NCBI RefSeq assembly: GCF_002858765.1
Contig: NZ_PJRP01000002.1
Coordinates: 62,001 to 126,000 of the forward strand
From: Cupriavidus pauculus
GTDB taxonomy: Bacteria; Pseudomonadota; Gammaproteobacteria; Burkholderiales; Burkholderiaceae
DNA length: 64,000 nucleotides
Reading direction: 5' to 3'
The notes beneath the pieces were generated by a model. It was not told the origin of the DNA. It saw only the letters and a program-made list of their open reading frames with translations, and made no database searches. How positions within the stretch are numbered: position 1 is the stretch's first letter; the number at the start of each line of letters is the position of its first letter. The translations under genes and the position numbers were made by a program. This document shows positions 18,620 to 28,644 of the stretch, one piece after another.

Positions 18620-18833
18620 CCGCTTTATTGCGTTCGCCTTAGCTGTACCAACCGGGCGGGCCTGTGAAGCGAGCCAAGGGCTGGCATCCGGTAGTTTTGG
18701 GTGCGGGCACTACCGACTTCCAAGTTGATCAACCCAAGCGGTGCTGGCGCAATGCCTTGCTCCGACGGGACCAAGACTGACCGGCGGGCTTCATATCAGA
18801 AGACCTGGCGGATTAAGTTGGGAAGATAAGACC
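18620..18833 (+). promoter_or_regulatory. Structured rplN leader
   Basis: About 210 nt of untranslated leader downstream of the rplN promoter. CGGTAGT (18689-18695) pairs with ACTACCG (18709-18715). No gene is seen. It may hold a control site, but I recognise no known ribosomal-protein binding motif. Confidence 0.4.
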
Positions 18834-19202
18834 ATGATTCAGACAGAAAGCCGGCTCGAAGTGGCCGATAACACCGGTGCGCGCGAAGTGCTGTGCATCA
18901 AGGTACTGGGTGGGTCCAAGCGCCGCTATGCGAGCGTGGGCGACATCATCAAGGTGACCGTGAAGGACGCAGCGCCGCGCGGTCGCGTGAAGAAGGGCGA
19001 CATCTATAACGCAGTTGTCGTGCGCACCGCCAAGGGCGTGCGTCGCGCTGACGGTTCGCTCGTCAAGTTCGACGGCAATGCCGCCGTACTGCTGAACAAC
19101 AAGCTCGAGCCGATCGGCACCCGTATCTTCGGGCCGGTGACTCGTGAACTCCGTACCGAGCGCTTCATGAAGATCGTGTCGCTCGCTCCGGAAGTGCTGT
19201 AA
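18834..19202 (+). CDS. rplN: 50S ribosomal protein L14
   Basis: L14, 122 residues, at the subunit interface. [19 protein letters not shown] marks the start; the frame upstream of it shows no homology. First gene of the spc operon. Confidence 0.98.
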   Translation: MIQTESRLEVADNTGAREVLCIKVLGGSKRRYASVGDIIKVTVKDAAPRGRVKKGDIYNAVVVRTAKGVRRADGSLVKFDGNAAVLLNNKLEPIGTRIFGPVTRELRTERFMKIVSLAPEVL

Positions 19203-19211
19203 GGAGCCGCC

Positions 19212-19520
19212 ATGAACAAGATTCGCAAAGGCGACGAAGTCATCGTGCTGACCGGCAAGGACAAGGGCAAGCGCGGTGCCGTCCAGGCAGTGCAAGGCGA
19301 CAAGGTCGTGGTTGAAGGCGTGAACGTTGCCAAGAAGCACGCTCGCCCGAACCCGATGCTGGGCACCACCGGTGGCGTGGTCGACAAGCTGATGCCGCTG
19401 CATATTTCCAACGTTGCGCTCGTGGATGCCAATGGCAAGCCGTCGCGTGTCGGTATCAAGGTCGAAGACGGCAAGCGCGTGCGCGTGCTGAAGACGACCG
19501 GTGCCGTCCTGGCCGCTTGA
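19212..19520 (+). CDS. rplX: 50S ribosomal protein L24
   Basis: L24, 102 residues, assembly initiator of the 50S. The KOW motif region [16 protein letters not shown] is intact. It starts 9 nt after rplN behind AAGGAG. Confidence 0.98.
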   Translation: MNKIRKGDEVIVLTGKDKGKRGAVQAVQGDKVVVEGVNVAKKHARPNPMLGTTGGVVDKLMPLHISNVALVDANGKPSRVGIKVEDGKRVRVLKTTGAVLAA

Positions 19521-19545
19521 TTCTGGGCACAGATAGGAGTTGAGC

Positions 19546-20088
19546 ATGACAGCACGTCTGCAAGAGTTTTACAAAGAACAAGTTGTGCCGGCGCTGATGA
19601 AGCAGTTCGGCTACAAGTCGGTCATGGAAGTGCCGCGCTTCACCAAGATCACCCTGAACATGGGCCTGGGCGAAGCGATCAATGACAAGAAGGTCATTGA
19701 GCTGGCAGTTGGTGATCTGACCAAGATCGCCGGTCAGAAGCCCGTTGTGACGAAGGCCAAGAAGGCCATCGCCGGCTTCAAGATCCGTCAGGGCTACCCC
19801 ATCGGCGCGATGGTGACCCTGCGCGGTGAGCGTATGTTCGAATTCCTGGACCGTTTCGTGACCGTGGCCCTGCCGCGCGTGCGTGACTTCCGTGGTGTGT
19901 CGGGCAAATCGTTCGACGGTCGTGGTAACTACAACATCGGTGTGAAAGAGCAGATCATTTTCCCCGAAATCGAGTACGACAAGATCGACGCACTGCGTGG
20001 TCTGAACATCAGCATCACGACGACGGCTAAGAACGACGAGGAAGCCAAGGCTCTCCTGAACGCGTTCAAGTTCCCGTTCCGTAATTAA
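19546..20088 (+). CDS. rplE: 50S ribosomal protein L5
   Basis: L5, 180 residues, binds 5S rRNA in the central protuberance. [19 protein letters not shown] and [17 protein letters not shown] are typical. ATG at 19546, 7 nt after AGGAG, is preferred to the in-frame TTG 6 nt upstream. Confidence 0.98.
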   Translation: MTARLQEFYKEQVVPALMKQFGYKSVMEVPRFTKITLNMGLGEAINDKKVIELAVGDLTKIAGQKPVVTKAKKAIAGFKIRQGYPIGAMVTLRGERMFEFLDRFVTVALPRVRDFRGVSGKSFDGRGNYNIGVKEQIIFPEIEYDKIDALRGLNISITTTAKNDEEAKALLNAFKFPFRN

Positions 20089-20097
20089 GGGGTAACC

Positions 20098-20403
20098 GTG
20101 GCTAAACTGGCTCTGATTGAACGTGAGAAGAAGCGCGCAAAGCTCGTGGCGAAGTACGCCGACAAGCGCGCAAACCTCAAGGCCATTATTGACGACCAAG
20201 AAAAGTCGGAAGAAGAGCGTTATCTGGCGCGCCTCGAGCTGCAGAAGCTCCCGCGCAACGCTAACCCGACTCGCCAGCGTAATCGCTGCGCGATCACCGG
20301 TCGTCCCCGCGGTACCTTCCGCAAGTTTGGCCTGGCGCGTAACAAGATCCGCGAAATCGCCTTCAAGGGCGAAATTCCGGGTCTGACGAAAGCCAGCTGG
20401 TAA
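20098..20403 (+). CDS. rpsN: 30S ribosomal protein S14
   Basis: S14, 101 residues, the long zinc-free form: a single cysteine ([12 protein letters not shown]) replaces the paired CxxC motifs of the zinc form. GTG start behind AAGGGGTAACC. Confidence 0.97.
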   Translation: MAKLALIEREKKRAKLVAKYADKRANLKAIIDDQEKSEEERYLARLELQKLPRNANPTRQRNRCAITGRPRGTFRKFGLARNKIREIAFKGEIPGLTKASW

Positions 20404-20430
20404 TTACGCACAGGCTACAGGAGAAACAGT

Positions 20431-20826
20431 ATGAGCATGAGCGATCCTATCGCCGATATGCTGACGCGCATTCGCAACGCCCAAGGCGTGCAGAAGGCGT
20501 CGGTTGTCATGCCCTCGTCCAAACTGAAGGTTGCGATCGCCAAAGTCCTGAAGGACGAAGGCTACGTCGACGACTACTCGGTTCAGGAAGATGGCGGCAA
20601 GGCGCAACTGACCATTGGTCTGAAGTATTACGCCGGCCGTCCGGTGATCGAGCGCATCGAGCGCGTTTCGAAGCCCGGTCTGCGCGTGTACAAGGGCCGC
20701 AGCGACATCCCCCAAGTGATGAACGGCCTGGGTGTGGCGATCATCTCGACCCCGCAGGGTCTGATGACCGACCGCAAGGCACGTGCCACTGGCGTGGGCG
20801 GCGAAGTTCTCTGCTACGTCGCGTAA
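20431..20826 (+). CDS. rpsH: 30S ribosomal protein S8
   Basis: S8, 131 residues, primary binder of the 16S central domain and, in E. coli, repressor of the spc operon. [18 protein letters not shown] and [20 protein letters not shown] are typical. Good AGGAG site. Confidence 0.98.
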   Translation: MSMSDPIADMLTRIRNAQGVQKASVVMPSSKLKVAIAKVLKDEGYVDDYSVQEDGGKAQLTIGLKYYAGRPVIERIERVSKPGLRVYKGRSDIPQVMNGLGVAIISTPQGLMTDRKARATGVGGEVLCYVA

Positions 20827-20835
20827 GGAGCAAAC

Positions 20836-21369
20836 ATGTCCCGTGTAGGTAAGGCTCCCATCGCGCTGCCGAAAGGCGCGGAAGTAAATGTGGCGGCTGG
20901 CGTGCTCTCCGTTAAGGGCCCGCTCGGTACGCTGACCCAGTCGATTCACAGCCTGGTGAAGGCCAACGTTGCCGATGGCACGCTGACTTTCGAACCGGCT
21001 GACGAATCGCGTGAAGCAAACGCCCTGCAAGGCACCATGCGCGCCCTGGCGGCAAACATGGTCAAGGGCGTGACCACTGGTTTCGAGCGCAAGCTGAATC
21101 TGGTTGGCGTGGGTTACCGCGCTCAACTGCAAGGTTCCGCGCTGAAGCTCCAGCTTGGTTTCTCGCACGACGTGATCCACGAAATGCCGGAAGGCGTGAA
21201 GGCCGAAACGCCGACGCAGACCGAAATCGTGATCAAGGGTGCTGACAAGCAGAAAGTCGGTCAGGTTGCCGCGGAAGTTCGCGCGTACCGTCCGCCTGAG
21301 CCCTATAAGGGCAAGGGTGTTCGCTACGCTGACGAGCGCGTCATCCTGAAGGAAACCAAGAAGAAGTAA
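20836..21369 (+). CDS. rplF: 50S ribosomal protein L6
   Basis: L6, 177 residues, near the factor-binding site. [18 protein letters not shown] and the C-terminal [16 protein letters not shown] are diagnostic. Confidence 0.98.
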   Translation: MSRVGKAPIALPKGAEVNVAAGVLSVKGPLGTLTQSIHSLVKANVADGTLTFEPADESREANALQGTMRALAANMVKGVTTGFERKLNLVGVGYRAQLQGSALKLQLGFSHDVIHEMPEGVKAETPTQTEIVIKGADKQKVGQVAAEVRAYRPPEPYKGKGVRYADERVILKETKKK

Positions 21370-21380
21370 GGGGTCCAGAG

Positions 21381-21737
21381 ATGAACAAGAAAGACGCTCG
21401 TTTGCGCCGTGCACGTCAGACCCGCGCGAAAATCGCGGAATTGAAGATCAATCGTCTGACCGTGTTCCGTACGAATACGCATATTTACGCTCAGGTGTAC
21501 TCGCCGTGCGGCACGCAAGTGCTGGCTTCGGCTTCGACCGCCGAGGCAGAAGTGCGCAAGGAACTGACTGGCAGCGGTGCTACCGTTGCCGCCGCCACCC
21601 TGGTGGGCAAGCGCGTTGCCGAAAAGGCAAAGGCAGCTGGCGTGGAAACCGTCGCGTTCGATCGTGGTGGCTTCCGCTTCCACGGCCGCGTGAAGGCCCT
21701 GGCTGACGCCGCGCGTGAAGCCGGCCTCAAGTTCTAA
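21381..21737 (+). CDS. rplR: 50S ribosomal protein L18
   Basis: L18, 118 residues, binds 5S rRNA with L5. [16 protein letters not shown] and the C-terminal [20 protein letters not shown] identify it. Confidence 0.98.
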   Translation: MNKKDARLRRARQTRAKIAELKINRLTVFRTNTHIYAQVYSPCGTQVLASASTAEAEVRKELTGSGATVAAATLVGKRVAEKAKAAGVETVAFDRGGFRFHGRVKALADAAREAGLKF

Positions 21738-21758
21738 GCGCTCAAAGAGAGATACGTC

Positions 21759-22277
21759 ATGGCAAAGATGCAAGCAAAAGTCCAACAGGACGAACGCGAC
21801 GACGGCCTCCGCGAGAAGATGATCTCGGTCAACCGTGTCACCAAGGTGGTGAAGGGTGGCCGTATCCTCGGTTTCGCTGCGCTGACCGTGGTTGGTGACG
21901 GCGATGGCCGCATCGGCATGGGCAAGGGCAAGGCCAAGGAAGTTCCGGTGGCCGTGCAGAAGGCAATGGACGAAGCCCGTCGCAAGATGGTCAAGGTCTC
22001 GCTGAAGAACGGCACGCTGCAACACGAAGTTGTTGGCCGTCACGGTGCCGCCAAGGTACTGATGATGCCCGCCAAGGAAGGTACCGGCGTGATCGCTGGT
22101 GGTCCGATGCGCGCGATCTTCGAAGTGATGGGTGTGACGAACGTTGTGACCAAGTCGCACGGTTCGACGAACCCGTACAACATGGTTCGCGCCACCATCG
22201 ATGGTCTGACCAAGATGAGCACGCCGGGCGAAATCGCCGCCAAGCGTGGCAAGTCGGTCGAAGACATCCTCGGCTAA
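21759..22277 (+). CDS. rpsE: 30S ribosomal protein S5
   Basis: S5, 172 residues, lines the mRNA channel and affects decoding fidelity. [36 protein letters not shown] and [18 protein letters not shown] are present. The spectinomycin loop near VTKVVKGGR appears wild type. Confidence 0.98.
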   Translation: MAKMQAKVQQDERDDGLREKMISVNRVTKVVKGGRILGFAALTVVGDGDGRIGMGKGKAKEVPVAVQKAMDEARRKMVKVSLKNGTLQHEVVGRHGAAKVLMMPAKEGTGVIAGGPMRAIFEVMGVTNVVTKSHGSTNPYNMVRATIDGLTKMSTPGEIAAKRGKSVEDILG

Positions 22278-22287
22278 GGGGAACGAA

Positions 22288-22470
22288 ATGTCGCAGAAAA
22301 CCGTAAAAGTGCAACTCGTGCGTAGCCTGATCGGTACGCGCGAGGATCATCGCGCCACCGTACGTGGCCTGGGCCTGCGTCGCCTGAACTCCGTTTCGGA
22401 GCTGCAGGACACGCCCGCCGTGCGCGGCATGATCAACAAGGTCTCGTACCTGGTCAAGGTTCTGGCCTGA
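22288..22470 (+). CDS. rpmD: 50S ribosomal protein L30
   Basis: L30, 60 residues. [19 protein letters not shown] and [17 protein letters not shown] are typical. The ATG follows AAGGGGAACGAA; an in-frame upstream extension lies inside rpsE and is rejected. Confidence 0.97.
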   Translation: MSQKTVKVQLVRSLIGTREDHRATVRGLGLRRLNSVSELQDTPAVRGMINKVSYLVKVLA

Positions 22471-22489
22471 TCGGGACTCGGAGAGCAAC

Positions 22490-22924
22490 ATGCAACTGAA
22501 CAACCTGAAACCGGCCGATGGTTCGAAGCACGCCAAGCGTCGCGTCGGCCGCGGTATCGGCTCCGGCCTGGGCAAGACGGCTGGTCGTGGTCACAAGGGT
22601 CAGAAGTCGCGTTCGGGCGGCTTCCACAAGGTGGGCTTCGAAGGCGGTCAAATGCCGCTGTATCGTCGTCTGCCGAAGCGTGGTTTTACCTCGCTGACCA
22701 AGGCCTTCAACGCTGAAGTGACCCTGCGCGACATCGAACGCCTGGAAGCTGCCGAAGTGGACCTGCTGGTCCTGAAGCAAGCTGGCCTGGTGGGCGAGCT
22801 GGTCAAGAGCGCCAAGGTCATCAAGGCTGGCGAACTGTCCCGCAAGGTGACGATCAAGGGTCTGGGTGCCACCGCTGGTGCCAAGGCTGCGATCGAAGCC
22901 GCTGGCGGCCAGGTCGAAGCGTAA
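22490..22924 (+). CDS. rplO: 50S ribosomal protein L15
   Basis: L15, 144 residues. The Gly/Arg-rich rRNA-threading segment [20 protein letters not shown] is intact, as is [17 protein letters not shown]. Last ribosomal gene before secY. Confidence 0.98.
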   Translation: MQLNNLKPADGSKHAKRRVGRGIGSGLGKTAGRGHKGQKSRSGGFHKVGFEGGQMPLYRRLPKRGFTSLTKAFNAEVTLRDIERLEAAEVDLLVLKQAGLVGELVKSAKVIKAGELSRKVTIKGLGATAGAKAAIEAAGGQVEA

Positions 22925-22973
22925 TTACGCAGTAGCATTCGCAGCATAGGCGAAGTCACAGTCGGAGCATCGT

Positions 22974-24317
22974 TTGGCCACGGCGAAACCCAATGCAAGC
23001 GCGCAAGCCAGGAATACGGCGAAGTACGGCGATCTTAAGCGCCGGCTGATGTTCCTGGTGCTGGCCCTGATCGTCTACCGCATCGGCGCACATATTCCGG
23101 TGCCGGGAATCGATCCGGACCAGCTTGCGAAGCTTTTCCAGAGTCAGTCGGGTGGCATCCTCGGGATGTTCAACCTGTTTTCGGGCGGTGCGTTGTCGCG
23201 CTTTACCGTCTTCGCGCTCGGCATCATGCCGTACATCTCGGCGTCGATCATCATGCAGTTGCTGACGATCGTGCTGCCGCAGCTGGAGTCGTTGAAGAAG
23301 GAAGGGCAGGCAGGGCAGCGGAAGATTACGCAGTACACACGCTACGGCACAGTGGTTCTGGCCACGTTCCAGGCGTTGTCGATTGCGGTGGCGCTGGAGT
23401 CGCAACCAGGGCTGGTTATCGATCCGGGTCTGATGTTCCGGGCCACGGCGGTAATTACGCTGGTGACCGGTACGATGTTCCTGATGTGGCTGGGTGAGCA
23501 GATTACCGAGCGCGGTCTGGGCAACGGTATTTCGATCATCATCTTCGGTGGTATCGCGGCGGGCTTGCCCAATGCGATCGGCGGACTGTTCGAACTGGTC
23601 CGTACGGGTTCGATGAGCATCATCGCGGCGATCCTGATCGTGGCGATCGTGGCTGGTGTGACCTACGCCGTGGTGTTTGTCGAACGCGGCCAGCGCAAGA
23701 TCCTGGTGAACTATGCCAAGCGTCAGGTCGGCAACAAGGTGTATGGCGGTCAGTCGTCGCACCTGCCGCTGAAGCTGAACATGGCAGGGGTGATTCCGCC
23801 GATCTTTGCATCGTCGATCATTCTGTTCCCGGCGACGATTGCAGGCTGGTTCACGTCTGACTCGACGGGTGCGGTTGGCCGGTTCATCAAGGACCTGGCT
23901 GCCACGCTGTCGCCGGGCCAGCCGGTCTACATCCTGCTGTATGCGACTGCGATTGTATTTTTCTGCTTCTTCTATACGGCTCTGGTCTATAACAGCCGGG
24001 AAGTGGCAGATAACCTGAAGAAAAGTGGAGCCTTCATTCCGGGCATCCGTCCGGGCGAGCAAACGACGCGCTATATCGACAAGATCCTGGTGCGCCTGAC
24101 GCTGGCTGGTGCGATTTACATCACACTGGTGTGCCTGTTGCCGGAATTCCTGGTGCTGCGCTGGAACGTTCCGTTCTATTTCGGCGGAACCTCGCTGCTG
24201 ATCATCGTGGTTGTCACGATGGACTTCATGGCACAGGTGCAGTCCTATGTCATGTCCCAGCAGTACGAGTCGCTGCTGAAGAAGGCGAATTTCAAGGGTA
24301 ACCTGACCTTGCGCTAA
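22974..24317 (+). CDS. secY: Protein translocase subunit SecY
   Basis: Central pore subunit of the SecYEG translocon in the inner membrane, 447 residues with ten membrane segments. [20 protein letters not shown] in segment 2 and [19 protein letters not shown] are conserved. The start codon appears to be TTG (MATAKPNAS) with GGAG about 7 nt upstream; no nearer ATG gives the conserved N-terminus. It lies 30 nt upstream of the broken infA. Confidence 0.97.
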   Translation: MATAKPNASAQARNTAKYGDLKRRLMFLVLALIVYRIGAHIPVPGIDPDQLAKLFQSQSGGILGMFNLFSGGALSRFTVFALGIMPYISASIIMQLLTIVLPQLESLKKEGQAGQRKITQYTRYGTVVLATFQALSIAVALESQPGLVIDPGLMFRATAVITLVTGTMFLMWLGEQITERGLGNGISIIIFGGIAAGLPNAIGGLFELVRTGSMSIIAAILIVAIVAGVTYAVVFVERGQRKILVNYAKRQVGNKVYGGQSSHLPLKLNMAGVIPPIFASSIILFPATIAGWFTSDSTGAVGRFIKDLAATLSPGQPVYILLYATAIVFFCFFYTALVYNSREVADNLKKSGAFIPGIRPGEQTTRYIDKILVRLTLAGAIYITLVCLLPEFLVLRWNVPFYFGGTSLLIIVVVTMDFMAQVQSYVMSQQYESLLKKANFKGNLTLR

Positions 24318-24346
24318 TGAAGCCGGGGTTGGGACGGGCACCAGGT

Positions 24347-24564
24347 ATGGCAAAGGACGACGTCATCCAGATGCAGGGGAGGTCCTGGAAAATCTCCCCA
24401 ACGCGACGTTCTGCATCAAATCGGAGAACGGCCACGAAGTAACGGGCCACATCTTCGGCGAGATGCGAGTGAACGACATCCGGATTCTTCCGGGTGACAA
24501 GGTGACGGTTGAGCTGACTCCATATGATCTGTCTCGCGCACGTATCGTCTTCCGGACGAACTGA
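24347..24564 (+). pseudogene. infA: infA (translation initiation factor IF-1), frameshifted and decayed
   Basis: The frame opens [11 protein letters not shown] as in IF-1, then loses one G in a G-run at 24376-24379 (four Gs where five are needed) and stops after about 30 codons. Restoring the base gives [11 protein letters not shown] to ARIVFRTN, length 72, as in IF-1. The restored protein still has changes at strongly conserved positions: Cys for Arg after ATF, HEV for HVV, HIFGE for HISGK, and VND for the K-N-Y before IRIL. The gene is therefore dead, not just misread by one base. IF-1 is essential, so another infA copy must exist; Burkholderiaceae often carry a second one. Confidence 0.88.
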
Positions 24565-24595
24565 AGCGAACTGGAATTGAAGGAAGAGGAAAATC

Positions 24596-24712
24596 ATGAA
24601 AGTGCTGGCTTCTGTTAAGCGCATTTGCCGCAACTGCAAAATCATCAAGCGCAACGGTGTCGTGCGCGTGATCTGCTCGTCGGATCCCCGCCACAAGCAA
24701 CGCCAAGGCTAA
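24596..24712 (+). CDS. rpmJ: 50S ribosomal protein L36
   Basis: L36, 38 residues, the zinc-binding form with Cys11, Cys14, Cys27 and His33 ([19 protein letters not shown], then DPRHKQRQG). Start preceded by AGGAAGAGGAAAATC. It lies 31 nt after the infA remnant and heads the intact genes leading to rpsM. Confidence 0.96.
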
Positions 24713-24731
24713 TCGGAAAGAGGATTGACGA

Positions 24732-25097
24732 ATGGCACGTATCGCAGGGGTTAACATCCCGAACCACAAGCATACCGAAATCGGCCTGACGGCCATTTAC
24801 GGTGTCGGCCGCTCGCGCGCCCGCAAGATTTGCGAGGCCACCGGTGTACCGTTTGACAAGAAGGTCAAGGATCTGACCGACGCCGACCTGGAAAAGCTTC
24901 GTGACGAAGTGGGCAAGGTCACGGTCGAGGGTGACCTGCGGCGTGAAACCACGATGAACATCAAGCGTCTGATGGACCTTGGTTGCTATCGTGGCATGCG
25001 TCACCGCAAGGGTCTGCCGCTCCGCGGCCAGCGTACCCGCACCAATGCCCGTACCCGTAAGGGTCCGCGCAAGGCCGGCGTGGCACTGAAGAAGTAA
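24732..25097 (+). CDS. rpsM: 30S ribosomal protein S13
   Basis: S13, 121 residues, forms intersubunit bridges and contacts P-site t[22 protein letters not shown] and [17 protein letters not shown] are typical. Confidence 0.98.
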   Translation: MARIAGVNIPNHKHTEIGLTAIYGVGRSRARKICEATGVPFDKKVKDLTDADLEKLRDEVGKVTVEGDLRRETTMNIKRLMDLGCYRGMRHRKGLPLRGQRTRTNARTRKGPRKAGVALKK

Positions 25098-25121
25098 AGC
25101 CGAAGGCAGAGGAATAGACGA

Positions 25122-25523
25122 ATGGCAAAAGGTCCGAATAACGCCGCCCAGCGCGCGCGTAAGAAGGTCAAGAAGAACGTTGCCGACGGCATTGCGCACG
25201 TCCACGCTTCGTTCAACAACACCATCATCACGATCACCGACCGTCAGGGCAACGCCCTGTCGTGGGCGACCGCTGGTGGCCAGGGCTTCAAGGGTTCGCG
25301 TAAGTCGACCCCGTTCGCAGCCCAGGTTGCCGCCGAAAACGCCGGCCGCGTGGCGCAAGACCAGGGTATCAAGAACCTGGAAGTGCGCATCAAGGGCCCG
25401 GGCCCGGGTCGCGAATCGGCTGTCCGTGCGCTGAACGCGCTGGGCATCAAGATTTCGGTGATCGAAGATGTGACGCCGGTGCCGCACAACGGCTGCCGTC
25501 CGCCGAAGCGCCGCCGTATCTAA
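25122..25523 (+). CDS. rpsK: 30S ribosomal protein S11
   Basis: S11, 133 residues, of the 30S platform. [19 protein letters not shown] and the C-terminal [13 protein letters not shown] are diagnostic. Confidence 0.98.
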   Translation: MAKGPNNAAQRARKKVKKNVADGIAHVHASFNNTIITITDRQGNALSWATAGGQGFKGSRKSTPFAAQVAAENAGRVAQDQGIKNLEVRIKGPGPGRESAVRALNALGIKISVIEDVTPVPHNGCRPPKRRRI

Positions 25524-25803
25524 GCGCCAGGCGCTCCGGGGGTACGATCAGGGGCTTACCCCGTATCTCCGGAGTGTGGTAGCATCCCACGTTGGCCTGC
25601 TGCAATGTTTTGCGGCGGGCTTTCGTTTTGCGTCCGCGCCTAGAGGCTAGTGCTTCGGTGAGGACGATATTGTCATGCTTTTGCGTTGCCTCCGTGTGGC
25701 CCTGCCGTCGCGGATGAAGAACCATAAGCCCACCGTCCGTCACAGTAGGTGATGGACTCGCGGCGCGTCCTGATGGCGTCGCGATCGATCAAAGGAAGAT
25801 AAA
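25524..25803 (+). promoter_or_regulatory. rpsK-rpsD intergenic structured leader
   Basis: A 280-nt non-coding gap. Nested complementary segments lie near its left end: CTCCGG with CCGGAG, enclosing GGGGTA with TACCCC (about 25535-25575). S4 controls the alpha operon in E. coli by binding a structured leader upstream of rpsM. Whether this element plays that part here is unknown. A weak TAGCAT box at 25580-25585 lacks a good -35. Confidence 0.35.
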
Positions 25804-26427
25804 GTGGCACGTTATACCGGCCCGAAGGCCAAACTTTCCCGCCGCGAAGGCACCGACCTGTTCCTGAAGAGCGCCCGTCGCTCGCTGGCCGACAAGTGCA
25901 AGCTGGACAGCAAGCCGGGCCAGCACGGCCGCACCTCGGGCGCCCGTACGTCCGACTACGGCAACCAGCTGCGCGAAAAGCAGAAGGTCAAGCGCATCTA
26001 TGGCGTGCTGGAGCGTCAGTTCCGCCGCTACTTCGCTGAAGCCGACCGCCGCAAGGGCAACACCGGCGAAAAGCTGCTGCAACTGCTCGAATCGCGTCTG
26101 GACAACGTTGTGTACCGCATGGGCTTCGGCTCGACCCGCGCCGAAGCGCGCCAGCTGGTGTCGCACAAGGCGATCCTGGTGAACGGTCAGCCGCTGAACG
26201 TGCCGTCGGCCCAAGTCAAGGCCGGTGACATCGTGTCGATCCGCGAACAGTCGAAGAAGCAGGTTCGTATCGCCGAAGCCCTGTCGCTGGCCGAGCAGTC
26301 GGGCTTCCCGACCTGGGTGAACGTAGATTCCAAGAAGTTTGAAGGCACGTTCAAGCAGGCTCCGGATCGCGCCGATATTTCGGGCGACATCAACGAAAGC
26401 CTGATCGTCGAACTGTATTCGCGTTAA
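25804..26427 (+). CDS. rpsD: 30S ribosomal protein S4
   Basis: S4, 207 residues, assembly nucleator and fidelity protein; represses the alpha operon in E. coli. [20 protein letters not shown], the S4 RNA-binding domain ([22 protein letters not shown]) and SLIVELYSR are typical. Confidence 0.98.
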   Translation: MARYTGPKAKLSRREGTDLFLKSARRSLADKCKLDSKPGQHGRTSGARTSDYGNQLREKQKVKRIYGVLERQFRRYFAEADRRKGNTGEKLLQLLESRLDNVVYRMGFGSTRAEARQLVSHKAILVNGQPLNVPSAQVKAGDIVSIREQSKKQVRIAEALSLAEQSGFPTWVNVDSKKFEGTFKQAPDRADISGDINESLIVELYSR

Positions 26428-26483
26428 TCGCGGACCGAGATTCGAACGGTTTAGCGCTTGCCTTATTCCAAGGCTTCGCTTTC

Positions 26484-26513
26484 AGCCCGGCGCGCCACGT
26501 GGCGCGCCGGGCT
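26484..26513 (+). other. 30-bp perfect palindrome between rpsD and rpoA
   Basis: AGCCCGGCGCGCCAC (26484-26498) and GTGGCGCGCCGGGCT (26499-26513) are exact complements with no spacer. In RNA this is a 13-bp, very GC-rich stem with an ACGU loop, followed by TATTGCC. The poor T-tract argues for attenuation or an mRNA barrier rather than full termination, since rpoA must be expressed. Confidence 0.6.
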
Positions 26514-26599
26514 TATTGCCCATCATACGATGGGTTTTCAGGTTCCAAACGTCAGCCTTATCGGTGTAACGAGCCGAGGGTATTGAAAAGGACAACCTA

Positions 26600-27580
26600 A
26601 TGCAAACAGCACTCCTCAAGCCAAAAATCATCGCCGTCGAACCGCTGGGCGACCACCACGCCAAAGTCGTGATGGAGCCGTTTGAACGCGGTTATGGGCA
26701 TACGCTTGGTAACGCGCTGCGTCGCGTCCTGCTGTCGTCGATGGTCGGCTATGCGCCGACCGAGGTCACGATCGCTGGGGTCGTCCACGAGTATTCCACC
26801 ATCGATGGCGTCCAAGAAGACGTCGTCAACCTGCTCCTCAACCTGAAGGGCGTGGTCTTCAAGCTGCACAACCGTGACGAAGTCACGGTGTCGCTGCGCA
26901 AGGATGGCGAAGGCGTGGTCACGGCAGGCGATATCGAGCTGCCGCACGACGTCGAAATCATCAACCCGGGTCACGTCATTGCCCACCTGTCCGCAGGCGG
27001 CAAGCTCGACATGCAGATCAAGGTCGAGCAAGGCCGTGGCTACGTACCGGGTAACGTGCGCAAGTTCGGCGACGAGTCGGGCAAGGTGATCGGCCGCATC
27101 GTGCTGGACGCCTCGTTCTCGCCGGTGCGCCGCGTTTCGTACGCCGTGGAATCGGCTCGTGTGGAACAGCGTACCGACCTGGACAAGCTGGTGATGAACA
27201 TCGAAACCGACGGCGTGATCTCGCCGGAGGAAGCGATTCGTCAGTCGGCCCGTATCCTGGTGGACCAGCTGTCGGTGTTTGCCGCGCTGGAAGGCACCGA
27301 GTCGGCCGCCGAGGCTGCTTCGAGCCGCGCGCCGCAGATCGATCCGATCCTGCTGCGCCCGGTGGACGACCTCGAACTGACGGTGCGTTCGGCCAACTGC
27401 CTGAAGGCCGAAAACATCTACTACATCGGCGACCTGATCCAGCGTACCGAGAACGAACTGCTCAAGACCCCGAACCTGGGTCGCAAGTCGCTCAACGAGA
27501 TCAAGGAAGTCCTGGCTTCGCGTGGCCTGACGCTCGGCATGAAGCTCGAGAACTGGCCGCCCGCAGGTCTGGAGAAGTAA
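26600..27580 (+). CDS. rpoA: DNA-directed RNA polymerase subunit alpha
   Basis: RNA polymerase alpha, 326 residues. The N-terminal dimerisation domain includes [18 protein letters not shown]. The C-terminal domain (about 245-326), which contacts UP elements and activators, contains [16 protein letters not shown] and [14 protein letters not shown]. Start behind AAAAGGACAACCTA. Canonical position between rpsD and rplQ. Confidence 0.98.
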   Translation: MQTALLKPKIIAVEPLGDHHAKVVMEPFERGYGHTLGNALRRVLLSSMVGYAPTEVTIAGVVHEYSTIDGVQEDVVNLLLNLKGVVFKLHNRDEVTVSLRKDGEGVVTAGDIELPHDVEIINPGHVIAHLSAGGKLDMQIKVEQGRGYVPGNVRKFGDESGKVIGRIVLDASFSPVRRVSYAVESARVEQRTDLDKLVMNIETDGVISPEEAIRQSARILVDQLSVFAALEGTESAAEAASSRAPQIDPILLRPVDDLELTVRSANCLKAENIYYIGDLIQRTENELLKTPNLGRKSLNEIKEVLASRGLTLGMKLENWPPAGLEK

Positions 27581-27586
27581 TTGGCG

Positions 27587-27614
27587 GGTGGAGCCGTCGC
27601 GAGGCGGCTCCACC
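27587..27614 (+). other. Hairpin in rpoA-rplQ gap
   Basis: GGTGGAGCCG (27587-27596) pairs with CGGCTCCACC (27605-27614) around TCGCGAGG. No T-tract follows, so it is another gene-junction hairpin without full terminator character. Confidence 0.45.
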
Positions 27615-27738
27615 GTCAACGCGCCACAGGCAATTCCGCCTGCGGCACCGTAGCACTACCGGCCCGCGCCCGAGCCCGCTTCCAGCAGGCCAAAGCGATA
27701 GAAGAGCTGGTCAAACACTGTAATCGAAAGGAATCATC

Positions 27739-28134
27739 ATGCGTCACCGTCATGGTTTGCGGAAACTGAACCGCACCTCGTCGCACCGTCTCGCGATGCT
27801 GCGCAACATGTCCAACTCGCTGTTCCAGCACGAGCTGATCAAGACCACCCTGCCCAAGGCCAAGGAACTGCGCAAGGTTGTCGAGCCGCTCATCACGCTG
27901 GCCAAGAAGGACACCGTTGCCAACCGCCGTCTGGCTTTCGCCCGTCTGCGCGACCGCGACATGGTCACCAAGCTGTTCACCGAACTGGGCCCGCGTTACG
28001 CCACCCGTCCGGGCGGCTACACCCGTATCCTGAAGTTCGGCTTCCGTCAGGGCGACAACGCGCCGATGGCGCTGGTCGAGCTGGTGGACCGTCCGGAAAT
28101 CACCGAAGCCCCGGCTGAAGAAGCTGCGGAATAA
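27739..28134 (+). CDS. rplQ: 50S ribosomal protein L17
   Basis: L17, 131 residues. [17 protein letters not shown] and [20 protein letters not shown] are typical; the acidic tail APAEEAAE is usual for this group. Last gene of the alpha operon; a terminator follows. Confidence 0.98.
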   Translation: MRHRHGLRKLNRTSSHRLAMLRNMSNSLFQHELIKTTLPKAKELRKVVEPLITLAKKDTVANRRLAFARLRDRDMVTKLFTELGPRYATRPGGYTRILKFGFRQGDNAPMALVELVDRPEITEAPAEEAAE

Positions 28135-28187
28135 GTGATGACCGAACCCGTCTTCGCTGACGGGTTATCGGACACGGCACTACAATC

Positions 28188-28219
28188 GAGCCAGGCTTTT
28201 GCCTGGCTCTTTTGTTTTG
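28188..28219 (+). terminator. Terminator of the alpha operon
   Basis: GAGCCAGGC (28188-28196) pairs with GCCTGGCTC (28201-28209) around TTTT, followed by TTTTGTTTTG. An additional hairpin, AACCCGTC/GACGGGTT (28145-28166), precedes it. Confidence 0.9.
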
Positions 28220-28234
28220 TGCCCTTATCCACGT

Positions 28235-28615
28235 ATGACACTCTCAGATTCCTCTCATGGCGCGGCGCGCCTCGACCCGGCAGAATCGGTTTGGATGGCG
28301 ATGACCAACTTGCCTGACGAGGCTTCTGCGACGCGGGTGGCGAGGGCCGTGCTGGAAGCCCGTGTGGCAGCCTGCGTGAACCGGCTGGCACCTTGCCAGT
28401 CCGAGTATTGGTGGCAAGGAAAGCTCGAGCAGGCGCAGGAATGGCCGTTGTTGATCAAGACCACGCAGGGCCAGTATGCGACGCTGGAAGCCGTGATCCG
28501 CGCCGAGCATCCCTACGACGTGCCAGAGCTGATTGCGTGGCCGCTGGCGGCGGGATTGCCTGCCTATCTGGGCTGGGTGCGCACAGAAGCCACCGGGGCC
28601 GCAGGTCAGCCCTGA
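28235..28615 (+). CDS. cutA: Divalent-cation tolerance protein CutA
   Basis: Small trimeric CutA1 protein associated with metal tolerance, 126 residues. Conserved parts are VAACVNRLAPCQSEYWWQGK, WPLLIKTTQ and HPYDVPELIAWPL. The start is uncertain: 28235 gives an extension of about 20 residues before homology begins at WMAMTNLPDE, and an ATG there is an alternative. It is 29 nt upstream of dsbD and probably cotranscribed, as in many proteobacteria. Confidence 0.9.
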   Translation: MTLSDSSHGAARLDPAESVWMAMTNLPDEASATRVARAVLEARVAACVNRLAPCQSEYWWQGKLEQAQEWPLLIKTTQGQYATLEAVIRAEHPYDVPELIAWPLAAGLPAYLGWVRTEATGAAGQP

Positions 28616-28644
28616 CGCCAGAACAACAAGTATTGGAACAACTC

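Noticed and set aside
19540..19545. TTG start for rplE
   Set aside because: The ATG 6 nt downstream has correct spacing to AGGAG and gives the usual L5 N-terminus.
24376..24379. infA frameshift as pure sequencing error
   Set aside because: A homopolymer slip is possible in itself, but the restored protein still carries several changes at conserved IF-1 positions, so the gene looks decayed either way.
28145..28186. Separate cutA promoter (CTGACG-N18-TACAAT)
   Set aside because: The start would fall inside the alpha-operon terminator stem and the -35 is weak; not listed as a feature.
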